The position numbers were made by a program, and so were the translations under genes. The notes below the pieces were generated by a model. That model did no database searches. It was not told the origin of the DNA and saw only the letters and a list, made by a program, of their open reading frames with translations. From JAPUDQ01 sp964535835 (GTDB lineage: Bacteria; Patescibacteriota; Saccharimonadia; Saccharimonadales; Saccharimonadaceae), in assembly GCA_964535835.1 (NCBI GenBank), contig CAZHUZ010000028.1:1-9335 (forward strand): a DNA stretch of 9,335 nt, read 5' to 3'. Positions 1-6,571 of the stretch are shown piece by piece. Position 1 is the stretch's first letter. The number at the start of each line of letters is the position of its first letter.

Positions 1-19
1 CCAGCTCCTCACGCGAGTC

Positions 20-51
20 GAGCGCCATGGAAGGGGCGCTCTTAATTATTT
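20..51 (+). terminator. GC-rich hairpin with T-rich tail, possible terminator
   Basis: A 7-bp inverted repeat, GAGCGCC at 20-26 and GGCGCTC at 35-41, encloses an 8-nt loop. On the + strand it is followed by TTAATTATTT (42-51), which is rich in T but not a pure run. It could end transcription of a rightward gene lying left of the window. It also lies just past the stop of the leftward hydrolase, but on that strand no T tract follows. A reading frame open from base 1 to TAA at 43-45 could instead make this the coding tail of a rightward gene; both may be true. Confidence 0.35.
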
Positions 52-963
52 GAGTAGTTCTATCATATTAGCGGTGATAATTTTTCTGATTTCTTGACTA
101 CTCGGGCGAGATAATGAGTTAAATGAATGTGAGGCGCCTTGAACTGTGATAAATTCCGCGGCGATACCGTCGCTTAGTAATTTATTATAAAATGCCTTTG
201 ATTGGCTGATGGGTACGGTGCGATCTTTGGCGCCGTGATATAAGAAATATTGAGCAGTTTTTTTGCCGGATCGGTATAGTGGGCTGGCTATGGATTGATC
301 GCGAGCATGATTTGTATAGGTGATAGCGTCACTATCTTTGCGGGGTTGACGATTTATCTGGGTGGATAAGTCATACGGTCCGTAAAAGCCAACGAATGCA
401 ACGAGATGAATATTGATATCTGGATCGGCCATGGCATTTGCTGCCAATTGTGCCCCTGCACTATCACCAAACAATGCCCATTTATCACCGAGTTGGTAGT
501 GAGAAGCATGTTCATGGAGATATGACAAAGCACAGGCAACATCTTTGTCTTGCGTGGGATATGTATATTGTGGCGCGAGGCGGTAATTGATCGAGGCAAC
601 GGCTATGCCACTATGCAGCAATGATTCACCATAAAACGATACCTCTCGATTTGCTTTATCACCAGTTCGCCAGCCTCCGCCGTGAATAAATACGACCAAA
701 GGAACTCGTTCTGCAGCCGTACGATCAGGCAAAAATAGATCAAGAGTTTGGTGTGTTGTACCCGGTTGACAGTAGATGAGATTCGAAAATACCTCACCTT
801 CTCTTTTCAGGACACGATCAGATATGACTACTTTGAATATCGAATGATAAGCATCCTGGACGATAATTCGAAAGGCATTGACGGTAAAATATAGGATAAT
901 TGTAATACCTAGGATCGATAAAATGATTGATGCGATGATAGCTTCTTTTTTATGTTTATACAT
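46..963 (-). CDS. membrane-anchored alpha/beta hydrolase (esterase/lipase family)
   Basis: A 305-residue carboxylic-ester hydrolase of the alpha/beta fold (BD-FAE / hormone-sensitive-lipase-like group). The oxyanion-hole motif HGGGW is at residues 94-98. The nucleophile elbow GDSAG is at 166-170 with Ser168. The probable acid is Asp247 in HGAKD, and the base is His279 in GASHS, so the triad looks complete. The N-terminus has basic residues (MYKHKK) and one hydrophobic helix at about 8-29. This suggests a type II membrane anchor with the catalytic domain outside the cytoplasm; no cleavage site is obvious. The ATG at 963 has no Shine-Dalgarno, but a TATTAT box lies 8 nt upstream, so the mRNA may be nearly leaderless. 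The gene is transcribed divergently from the metal transporter. The substrate cannot be read from sequence; a short-chain acyl ester or lipid is typical for the family. Confidence 0.9.
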   Translation of the reverse strand: MYKHKKEAIIASIILSILGITIILYFTVNAFRIIVQDAYHSIFKVVISDRVLKREGEVFSNLIYCQPGTTHQTLDLFLPDRTAAERVPLVVFIHGGGWRTGDKANREVSFYGESLLHSGIAVASINYRLAPQYTYPTQDKDVACALSYLHEHASHYQLGDKWALFGDSAGAQLAANAMADPDINIHLVAFVGFYGPYDLSTQINRQPRKDSDAITYTNHARDQSIASPLYRSGKKTAQYFLYHGAKDRTVPISQSKAFYNKLLSDGIAAEFITVQGASHSFNSLSRPSSQEIRKIITANMIELLK

Positions 964-971
964 TTATTACC

Positions 972-1001
972 ATAATACTATATCTGTTATGATAGATACA
1001 A
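972..1001 (-). promoter_or_regulatory. predicted promoter of the hydrolase gene
   Basis: On the minus strand, TTGTAT (1001-996) is followed after 18 bp by TATTAT (977-972), 5 of 6 to the -10 consensus. The box ends 8 nt before the ATG at 963, so transcription would begin within about two bases of the start codon. The -35 match is weak (3 of 6). Confidence 0.4.
985..993 (+). promoter_or_regulatory. predicted extended -10 promoter of the VIT-family gene
   Basis: TGTTATGAT is an extended -10 element (TGn plus TATGAT, 5 of 6). No convincing -35 is seen, which extended -10 promoters tolerate. Predicted start is near 1000, giving a leader of about 19 nt that holds the ribosome binding site. It lies within the span of the divergent hydrolase promoter, so the two should compete for polymerase. 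Confidence 0.45.
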
Positions 1002-1005
1002 AGCT

Positions 1006-1012
1006 AAAGGAG
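1006..1012 (+). promoter_or_regulatory. Shine-Dalgarno supporting a GTG start
   Basis: AAAGGAG ends 6 nt before GTG at 1019-1021. It fixes this GTG as the start of the VIT-family transporter; no in-frame ATG lies nearby with similar support. Confidence 0.8.
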
Positions 1013-1018
1013 TAGACA

Positions 1019-1759
1019 GTGGCACAAACATCATCAACCGACAAAAGACAAGATAGTGAAATTTTGGCGCGCCGCGCCGCACAAGTACAAGGCGGTGCCG
1101 CACGGGCGGCGGTACTAGGTATCAACGACGGTCTTGTTAGCACAGTATGTTTGATACTTGGTGTTGCTGCGGCAGCTCAGGGTGCACAGCATCCGGTGCT
1201 TGTCGCTGGGTTCGCTGGGTTGATAGCCGGAGCCTTTAGCATGGCAGCTGGTGAATGGATCTCCGTGCAGTCACAAGTCGAGTTATTTCAGGGAATCCTC
1301 AGTGATCTCAAAAATCTTGTCAAACGCGATTTGCCATTACTACGCGAAAATCTTGAAGCCAAGCTAGTCGAGACAGGTATGGATAGCAAAGCTGCCCAGG
1401 CTGCCGCGCATGGCATCGCCAAAAAAAGTGATCATTTTGAAGTGCTCTACGCAACACAAGTTTTAGGGGTAAATCCTGACGAGCTAGGGTCGCCATGGGT
1501 TGCGGCCGGATCATCCTTCGTACTCTTCACCCTTGGTTCATTGGTCGCTCTGGCCCCATGGTTTTTTATCGGCGGATCAACAGCTGCGCTGAGTTCAGTT
1601 ATATTGACTGGGGCTGTCAGCTTGGGTGTCGGGGCATATATTGCACGTAGTAGTGGCAAAAACTTATGGTATGGGGCAATTCGTCAGTTTTTGATCGTAT
1701 TGGCTGCCTCAATCGTCACCTATGGCATCGGTGGTTTATTTGGCGTTGCCCTTAGCTAG
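1019..1759 (+). CDS. VIT1/CCC1 family iron/manganese transporter
   Basis: A 246-residue integral membrane protein of the VIT1/CCC1 family, which moves Fe2+ or Mn2+ across membranes, usually out of the cytoplasm by exchange with protons. The family signature is clear: GINDGLVST at 34-42, then AGFAGLIAGAFSMAAGEWIS at 63-82. Asp37 and Met75 sit where the plant VIT1 structure places metal-contacting residues (inferred by motif, not alignment). Five helices are expected: about 35-54, 60-79, 160-183, 187-209 and 218-243. The loop 83-158 between helices 2 and 3 is charged and helical, as in the cytosolic metal-binding domain of VIT1, though its Glu pattern differs from the plant form. It starts with GTG after a good Shine-Dalgarno and ends in TAG that shares bases with the convergent permease stop. 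Metal preference cannot be decided here. Confidence 0.9.
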   Translation: MAQTSSTDKRQDSEILARRAAQVQGGAARAAVLGINDGLVSTVCLILGVAAAAQGAQHPVLVAGFAGLIAGAFSMAAGEWISVQSQVELFQGILSDLKNLVKRDLPLLRENLEAKLVETGMDSKAAQAAAHGIAKKSDHFEVLYATQVLGVNPDELGSPWVAAGSSFVLFTLGSLVALAPWFFIGGSTAALSSVILTGAVSLGVGAYIARSSGKNLWYGAIRQFLIVLAASIVTYGIGGLFGVALS

Positions 1760-2541
1760 GCGATATCGCGTCGACGATACAGCAACCATCCCGCCAGAGG
1801 TACGATAACGAGCAATAAACACATCACGATAAAATGTTTGATATTGAGACCTGACGTCAATAACTTGCCGGCATCATAATAGTGTAACAAAGAAATTTTC
1901 TGAGCCATTTCTAGCCAGTCTACTGTGCGTCCTGCTTCGAGTATAACGCTGCTGATGATAATACCGATTCCTGTGCCCATCACGAGCATACGAGATCCTG
2001 TGCCCATACCGATGCCATAGATTATGGCAAACATTGTTAGGGCAAAAATAAATGACAGTAATGCTAACTTTAGGACTAATATTGTATCGATTGATTCGCC
2101 GATCAGTGGTACTCCGACAATAGTGACAATTACCGTTGACAATATCGCAAGCAAAAATATTATGCCAGAAGCAGCAAATGTCTGCAAAAATAAGGATGTG
2201 CGTGACGTATGTGTGCTGAGAATAGTTCTCATATCGCCTCGCTCTTCGGAGCCGACACTGATGTTTTGGGCGAGTACGAGCGCCATAATCATCAAAAAGA
2301 GCGGGATTCGGATGTCGTATAACTGTGAAGACAAATAGGTATCAAGACGGCTAAACATACCAATGTCGCCGACGAGGCCTTGTAGCTGCGGAGGCATTGT
2401 TGACGCGATAGATTTCATGCCTTCGTGCAGCGATGGATACATTGCTATCATGAGGACAGCCATCATGCTCAGTGCGAGCGCCCATCCCAGGCAAAACCAT
2501 CGTTTATCATACAGCGTACGAGTGAAAATACTTCCCATCAT
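1756..2541 (-). CDS. ABC-2 type transporter permease (module A)
   Basis: A 261-residue membrane subunit of an ABC-2 exporter. About six hydrophobic helices are visible: 16-35, 77-93, 122-144, 152-175, 184-201 and 236-255. Between helices 2 and 3 lies a conserved-looking cytosolic stretch, SVGSEERGDMRTIL (95-108), the place where ABC-2 permeases contact their ATPase (EER-like coupling element). The basic end RRRDIA points to a cytosolic C-terminus. The gene starts with ATG inside the ATGA that also contains the ATPase's TGA stop, and AAGGAGGAT lies within the ATPase's last codons, so translation is coupled. Its TAG stop shares CTAG with the convergent metal transporter. Related modules carry antibiotics, lipids or peptides; the substrate here is unknown. 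Confidence 0.85.
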   Translation of the reverse strand: MMGSIFTRTLYDKRWFCLGWALALSMMAVLMIAMYPSLHEGMKSIASTMPPQLQGLVGDIGMFSRLDTYLSSQLYDIRIPLFLMIMALVLAQNISVGSEERGDMRTILSTHTSRTSLFLQTFAASGIIFLLAILSTVIVTIVGVPLIGESIDTILVLKLALLSFIFALTMFAIIYGIGMGTGSRMLVMGTGIGIIISSVILEAGRTVDWLEMAQKISLLHYYDAGKLLTSGLNIKHFIVMCLLLVIVPLAGWLLYRRRDIA

Positions 2542-3443
2542 CGTTCATCCTCCTTGTACATATCATGAAAAATACTCTCGAGGTCACGATCATTGATGCG
2601 TACGTCACGTAACTTATGTGATGCTAGCCAAACAGTTATGGAATTGATAGGTCCTTGGTACATAAATGTCACGGTAGATCCGCGTTGCTTTGGGTTGATG
2701 AGACCTGCCGGATGCGTTTTGAGTAGCCCTACAAGAGTTTTGCGATCTGCCGTGATGGCAATTTCTTTGCCAGCTTGGGCTTCGATATCAGTAACGCTAC
2801 TGTCTAATATAATTTTGCCGTGTTTCATAAACAACACGCGGCTGCATATACTAGTCACCTCGGTGAGAATGTGCGAGGACATAAATATCGTCGCTCCTTC
2901 GCGAGCTTCGGCTTTGATAAGTTTCAAAAATATTTCTTGCATCAGAGGGTCGAGGCCACTTGTTGGTTCGTCGAGTATTAGTAGCTTTGGGCGATGTTGC
3001 AAAGCCGCAATTAAAGCTATTTTTTGCTTGTTGCCACGTGACAACATTTTAATTTTTTTGTCGAGCACAGGTTCAAGCGCGGTGATAAGCTCTTTTTGGC
3101 GAGCAGAATTCGCTCTAGTGAGTGCTGCCATATGCGATAAGTATTGTTTCCCGGTGAGATTGGTAAGCAGACTCATATCACCTGCAACGTAGCCCATCTG
3201 GATATGATGTACATGGCTGTTTGCAGGAGTAACTGTATCGCCAAATAGCGTGACTGTTCCACTCGTTACTCCTATAAAGCCGAGTAAGGTTGAGATAGTC
3301 GTTGTCTTGCCTGCACCATTTGGGCCGACAAATCCTACGATTTCACCTGGTTTTACTGAAAAACTGATAGTGTCGACTGCTGTGAGTGAGCCGAATTTTT
3401 TTGTCAATGAATCGACAAATATGATCGAGTTTCGTGGTGACAT
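2538..3443 (-). CDS. ABC transporter ATP-binding protein (module A)
   Basis: A 301-residue nucleotide-binding subunit that hydrolyses ATP to drive the permease encoded next to it. Walker A GPNGAGKT is at 40-47, the signature LSRGNKQ at 134-140 (a variant of LSGGQ), Walker B LLILDEP at 154-160, D-loop SGLD at 162-165 and switch SSH at 189-191. The usual Q-loop glutamine is not present: the region reads GYVAGD (84-89), as in a subset of drug/bacitracin-type ABC-2 ATPases. Residues about 225-301 form an accessory C-terminal domain of the kind often annotated DUF4162. The ATG at 3443 has no Shine-Dalgarno but a TATACT box ends 10 nt before it. The gene ends in TGA, showing TGA is a stop here. Confidence 0.93.
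   Translation of the reverse strand: MSPRNSIIFVDSLTKKFGSLTAVDTISFSVKPGEIVGFVGPNGAGKTTTISTLLGFIGVTSGTVTLFGDTVTPANSHVHHIQMGYVAGDMSLLTNLTGKQYLSHMAALTRANSARQKELITALEPVLDKKIKMLSRGNKQKIALIAALQHRPKLLILDEPTSGLDPLMQEIFLKLIKAEAREGATIFMSSHILTEVTSICSRVLFMKHGKIILDSSVTDIEAQAGKEIAITADRKTLVGLLKTHPAGLINPKQRGSTVTFMYQGPINSITVWLASHKLRDVRINDRDLESIFHDMYKEDER
2547..2555 (-). promoter_or_regulatory. strong Shine-Dalgarno of permease A inside the ATPase gene
   Basis: AAGGAGGAT on the minus strand (2555-2547), with the GGAGG core 7 nt before ATG at 2541. It overlaps the codons for the last residues of the ATPase, and is the best ribosome binding site in the window. Confidence 0.85.
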
Positions 3444-3453
3444 ATTGCTTTTT

Positions 3454-3483
3454 AGTATACGCCCAACACTACTGTGTCTGCAA
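3454..3483 (-). promoter_or_regulatory. predicted promoter of ABC module A, near-leaderless
   Basis: TTGCAG (3483-3478), 18-bp spacer, TATACT (3459-3454) on the minus strand. The -10 is 5 of 6 and ends 10 nt before the ATG at 3443, so the leader would be about 4 nt. It sits in the 58-bp gap after the oxidase stop, giving module A its own transcription start. Confidence 0.5.
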
Positions 3484-3501
3484 CGAGCTTATCGCTTTTT
3501 G

Positions 3502-5148
3502 TTAAAAATTACGTCGTATATTACTAAAGCTGTAATCCCAGTTAGCATCAGTCTTTTTGTGAGGGTTAAAGATATTTTGTGGATCAAATAATTGTTTGAC
3601 TTGTTTCATATGGCCGAATACTTCACTGCCATACATACGCTCAAGCCAAGGACCACGAATCATACCGTCATTGTGCTCGCCGCTGAGACTACCGCCCATT
3701 TTGAGAACGAGTTCGTTGACTTCGGTCATAGCAGGTTTGAATTTTGCTCGCTCACTCTCTAGCTCGATATTCATCAGTGGGATGATATGGAAATTGCCAT
3801 CGCCCATATGCCCCGCGATCGTAGCGAGTAGCTTATATTTTTTTATTATACGTCGTAATTGTGGCCACGCCTCGGGCAGACGAGGTGGTGGTATGACGAG
3901 ATCATCAATAAATGGTGCGGTGTGCTTGTCTTTGACTTTTTGACGCAGGAGATTAAAGCTCTCACGGCGCATCAACCAAAATTTGTTGGCTTTTGCCTCC
4001 GTATCATCACGCTCCATGTAGAGCATCTTGTACTGCTTTAAATCTTGCTCCATTGCGATGATATGCTGTTCAACCTCTTCGACAGTATTACCAGTAAATT
4101 CGATCATCAGAACAAGTTTTGGTATACCTCGAGTTAGTGCCAATGCATCTGGTATGAGCTGCAAGGCAGTCTGCAACCACAATCTAAAACCAAGTTTTTT
4201 GATGAAACTAAAGAAAAACTTAAAACTAAGCCACAAGGTATTATCGTCGAAGCTTTCAAATGTTGCGGGATTGTGTTTGAGCACAGTATTGATAACATCA
4301 CCTAAGCTCTCAGTATCTTTCATAAAGCAAACGAGTACCCCAGAATGCTTCGGCCGCTCAACAAGACGAACACTAATATTGGTAACAATTCCTAGTGTGC
4401 CCTGTGAGCCAATGATAAGCTTGCCGAGATCAAATATACCCAACTCGCGATCCCAAACGTCCCATAAGTGGTAACCTGTCGAATCTTTTGTGACCTTTGG
4501 TTTGGCAGCTTTGATAGCGTCATAATGCTGCTCGCATAGCTCAAAAATATTTTTATAGAGTTTACCCTCAAAATCAGCTTTGCTCATCTTGCGCACGAGT
4601 TCGTCTTTGTGAAGTGGCTTGACAGTATACTCGTTGCCATCACTCAGTATTACCTGTAGTTCAGTTACGTAGTCGGCGGTTTTGCCATATCGCAAGCTTT
4701 TTTCACCACCGGAATTGTTGGCTACCATACCACCTACGGTACACAGATCGCGACTGGCGGGATAACTTGGCAACATTGCTTCGAGTTCTTTGGTTTTAGC
4801 ATCGAAGTCTCGGTAATACACGCCTGGTTGCAACGTAGCACTGGTCGATGTCACGGTTGACACGCTATTCATGTATGGTTTGACATCGACAATGATAGAC
4901 GTGTTTATGGCTCCCCCCGACATATCTGTCCCAGCTGAACGTACAGTGAGTGATAGGTCTGGTAGTTTTTTTTTGTTTTCTACGACATATTTTACCAGTG
5001 CTTGTATATCAGCGCTGTCTTTTGGGACTGCCACAATTTCAGGTTTGAGCTCAAATAAACTTGCATCATGTGATGCAGTATCGAGAGCGATTTCATCGGT
5101 GATAAATTCACCTTTAAAAACATTTTTTAATTTCGCCTCTATATCCAT
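3502..5148 (-). CDS. FAD-binding oxidase, GlcD / D-lactate dehydrogenase type
   Basis: A flavoenzyme of the FAD-linked oxidase type 4 family (COG0277), which oxidises 2-hydroxy acids such as D-lactate or glycolate. Numbered from ATG at 5148 (548 residues): FAD-binding loop RSAGTDMSGGA 70-80, PSYPASRDLCTVGGMVANN 127-145, GSQGTLGIVT 247-256, then the C-terminal cap with GHMGDGNFH 446-454 and SGEHNDG 489-495, ending near FDPQNIFNPHK. The usual SGEHGDG glycine is Asn here. An aromatic and basic stretch (306-340) may bind the membrane, as in peripheral D-lactate dehydrogenases. No C-terminal iron-sulfur cysteine domain is attached. A GTG at 5163 would add five residues, but ATG at 5148 fits a -10 box 6 nt upstream; neither has a Shine-Dalgarno. 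The physiological substrate and electron acceptor are unknown. Confidence 0.88.
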   Translation of the reverse strand: MDIEAKLKNVFKGEFITDEIALDTASHDASLFELKPEIVAVPKDSADIQALVKYVVENKKKLPDLSLTVRSAGTDMSGGAINTSIIVDVKPYMNSVSTVTSTSATLQPGVYYRDFDAKTKELEAMLPSYPASRDLCTVGGMVANNSGGEKSLRYGKTADYVTELQVILSDGNEYTVKPLHKDELVRKMSKADFEGKLYKNIFELCEQHYDAIKAAKPKVTKDSTGYHLWDVWDRELGIFDLGKLIIGSQGTLGIVTNISVRLVERPKHSGVLVCFMKDTESLGDVINTVLKHNPATFESFDDNTLWLSFKFFFSFIKKLGFRLWLQTALQLIPDALALTRGIPKLVLMIEFTGNTVEEVEQHIIAMEQDLKQYKMLYMERDDTEAKANKFWLMRRESFNLLRQKVKDKHTAPFIDDLVIPPPRLPEAWPQLRRIIKKYKLLATIAGHMGDGNFHIIPLMNIELESERAKFKPAMTEVNELVLKMGGSLSGEHNDGMIRGPWLERMYGSEVFGHMKQVKQLFDPQNIFNPHKKTDANWDYSFSNIRRNF

Positions 5149-5154
5149 ATATCT

Positions 5155-5183
5155 ATGATGCACTAGACAAAAGCGTTTTACAA
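5155..5183 (-). promoter_or_regulatory. predicted leaderless promoter of the FAD oxidase
   Basis: TTGTAA (5183-5178), 17-bp spacer, CATCAT (5160-5155) on the minus strand, each 4 of 6 to consensus. The -10 ends 6 nt before ATG at 5148, placing the likely start of transcription on the A of the start codon. It is interlocked with the + strand promoter at 5164-5192. Confidence 0.4.
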
Positions 5184-5192
5184 TACGATAAT
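5164..5192 (+). promoter_or_regulatory. predicted leaderless promoter of the microprotein
   Basis: TAGACA (5164-5169), exactly 17 bp, GATAAT (5187-5192): both hexamers are 5 of 6 to the sigma-70-type consensus, the best promoter seen in the window. The -10 ends 6 nt before ATG at 5199, so the transcript should begin on or next to the start codon. Confidence 0.6.
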
Positions 5193-5198
5193 GAAAAC

Positions 5199-5315
5199 AT
5201 GACTAAAAAGAAAACACAATCAGGTTTCGAGCCTACGCGCGTTGCGCTAGCTGTTGCTTCTTTTGCTGCGGTATCACTGCTATGCCTGGCAGCTGTCGCG
5301 ACAGCAAATAATTAA
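5199..5315 (+). CDS. small single-helix membrane protein (38 aa), unknown function
   Basis: A 38-residue frame from ATG 5199 to TAA 5315, too short for usual gene callers. It begins MTKKKTQSGFEPTR, then one hydrophobic, alanine-rich helix at about 15-36, and ends ATANN. The basic N-terminus predicts N-in, C-out topology. It resembles a signal peptide with nothing after it: an AxA-like site (Ala34-Thr-Ala36) is followed only by two Asn. Cys29 is inside the helix and lacks a proper lipobox. Support for its being real: it fills an otherwise empty interval, it has a near-consensus promoter with ideal leaderless spacing, and the oxidase diverges from the same region. There is no Shine-Dalgarno. 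Possible roles include regulating a neighbouring membrane protein (the oxidase or an ABC permease), but this is a guess. Confidence 0.55.
   Translation: MTKKKTQSGFEPTRVALAVASFAAVSLLCLAAVATANN
5292..5305. repeat. perfect 14-bp palindrome in the microprotein 3' end
   Basis: GCTGTCGCGACAGC is identical on both strands. As RNA it could fold into a 5-bp stem with a CGCG loop; as DNA it could be a dimeric protein site. A-rich rather than T-rich sequence follows on the + strand, so it is not a standard intrinsic terminator. It also encodes alanine-rich helix residues, so chance plus codon use is possible. Confidence 0.5.
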
Positions 5316-5362
5316 TCAAATCACTCATTTTGCCGCTGATTACTTGAAACATTCGGATGGTG

Positions 5363-6571
5363 TTAATGTTTTGAGATAATTTCTCGTAGGCTTAACCGTC
5401 GAGAATACTCGAGCGCACCATACTGGAAGACACTTACCGCAATACGAATAACAACGATCGTCGACAAAGTCAGTATCACGATTGCAATGATCGCTTCATG
5501 AACAGTGAGATTACCGATAGCATTGCGCAACAGCAACGGTATGGGCGCAGTGAGTGGGAAATATGACAAAAACTGTACGATTGGACTTTGTGGGGCAGAC
5601 ACAAACAAAGTGACAGCATAGAGTGGTCCAAATAACAGCATCATGACAACGCCGAGAAATCCGCTCGCCTCCTTGGCGGTAGGTGATGCTGCCCCTACTG
5701 TCACTAGTAATCCAGTAAAGAGCATAAAACAGACTGCAAATAGAATAAGACCGATGAGTATTCGTGTCGGATCAAGTGGCAAGTTCGTCAAATCAAGCGA
5801 TGGTAGTGATAGTTTATCTTTGAACAGCAAATAGCCAGTAATGATAGGAATTAGTATTACTACTGCTTGGATGATAGCAAGTGCGATAAGGGAGATGATC
5901 TTGCCAACGATAAGGGTGCGTGCTTCGATCGTAGTGAGGATCATTTCAATAACGCGGTTTTCCTTCTCCTCGATAGTGCTATTGAGCATCTGACTGCCAA
6001 ACATAGCGATCAATGCATAAAATAGTACGAGGAAGATACCTGGTGCGATCAGCTGCTTAAATCCGTCATACTGGACGCCATCTTTATACATAACAGCATC
6101 ATAATTAATATGATCTTGCAGGATTGCCCTGACGTCACTGCCAACTGTTTGACTGACTGATTCTGTGAGCAGCATGGTTGCAACACCTTGATAGCGGCCA
6201 TTGTCAAATAGTCCGACATCCTTACCATAGACCTCTACTTTGTTCTTTTCAATCGCCGCTGGATAGTAGAAGAATGCATCTGTCTTTCCTTGCTTGACGC
6301 TATCGATTGCAGCCTGTTTGTCGGAAGTAGTCGTAGCTCCAACAGCGGCAATCATAGCCGGTGATACTTTGCCGGAATCGTCCTTAATAACAATTGAGAA
6401 TTTTTGTTTCTCGGTATTTTTTGCGGCTTCATCAGTTGCTTTGTTTGAGAAGAATACGACGGCAAATATACCGGAAATAATAACTGGAAATGATAATGCC
6501 ATTATCCAGAAACTTTTCTTCTTTATGGTTCGGAGAATCTCAAAAGATATAACGGTACTAAGATTATGCAT
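5363..6571 (-). CDS. ABC-2 permease, NatB-like (module B)
   Basis: A 402-residue ABC-2 membrane subunit of the NatB/YhaP kind. Numbered from ATG 6571: helix 1 at about 21-41, a large extracytoplasmic domain 42-172, then helices at about 174-194, 222-249, 270-292, 304-325 and 357-381. The motif STIEEKENRVIEMILTTI (198-215), just after helix 2, is the family hallmark for the coupling region facing the ATPase. The longest frame starts at 6589, but only ATG 6571 has a properly spaced Shine-Dalgarno (GGGGAG, 7 nt), giving an 8-nt overlap with the ATPase stop and removing six residues. NatAB exports Na+ in Bacillus, while other members export peptides or unknown compounds, so the substrate is open. 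It converges on the microprotein with a 47-bp gap and no clear terminator. Confidence 0.9.
   Translation of the reverse strand: MHNLSTVISFEILRTIKKKSFWIMALSFPVIISGIFAVVFFSNKATDEAAKNTEKQKFSIVIKDDSGKVSPAMIAAVGATTTSDKQAAIDSVKQGKTDAFFYYPAAIEKNKVEVYGKDVGLFDNGRYQGVATMLLTESVSQTVGSDVRAILQDHINYDAVMYKDGVQYDGFKQLIAPGIFLVLFYALIAMFGSQMLNSTIEEKENRVIEMILTTIEARTLIVGKIISLIALAIIQAVVILIPIITGYLLFKDKLSLPSLDLTNLPLDPTRILIGLILFAVCFMLFTGLLVTVGAASPTAKEASGFLGVVMMLLFGPLYAVTLFVSAPQSPIVQFLSYFPLTAPIPLLLRNAIGNLTVHEAIIAIVILTLSTIVVIRIAVSVFQYGALEYSRRLSLREIISKH

Noticed and set aside
1066..1080. GC-rich repeat-like run GGCGCGCCGCGCCGC
   Set aside because: It encodes the Ala/Arg-rich N-terminal segment of the VIT-family protein in frame; codon use explains it.
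1760..1776. Short palindromes GCGATATCGC and CGTCGACG near the convergent stops
   Set aside because: They encode the RRRDIA tail of permease A and are short enough to arise by chance; no stem plus T-run results.
2593..3192. 199-residue open frame on the + strand
   Set aside because: It lies antisense to ATPase A, whose Walker, signature and switch motifs are intact; the antisense product has no recognisable fold and no ribosome site.
4028..4474. 148-residue + strand frame inside the oxidase
   Set aside because: Antisense shadow of the conserved FAD-oxidase coding sequence; composition is Ser/Ile-rich as expected for a reverse frame.
5283..5288. Lipobox at Cys29 of the microprotein
   Set aside because: The residues before the Cys are Ser-Leu-Leu, without Gly, Ala or Ser at -1, and too little protein follows for a lipoprotein.
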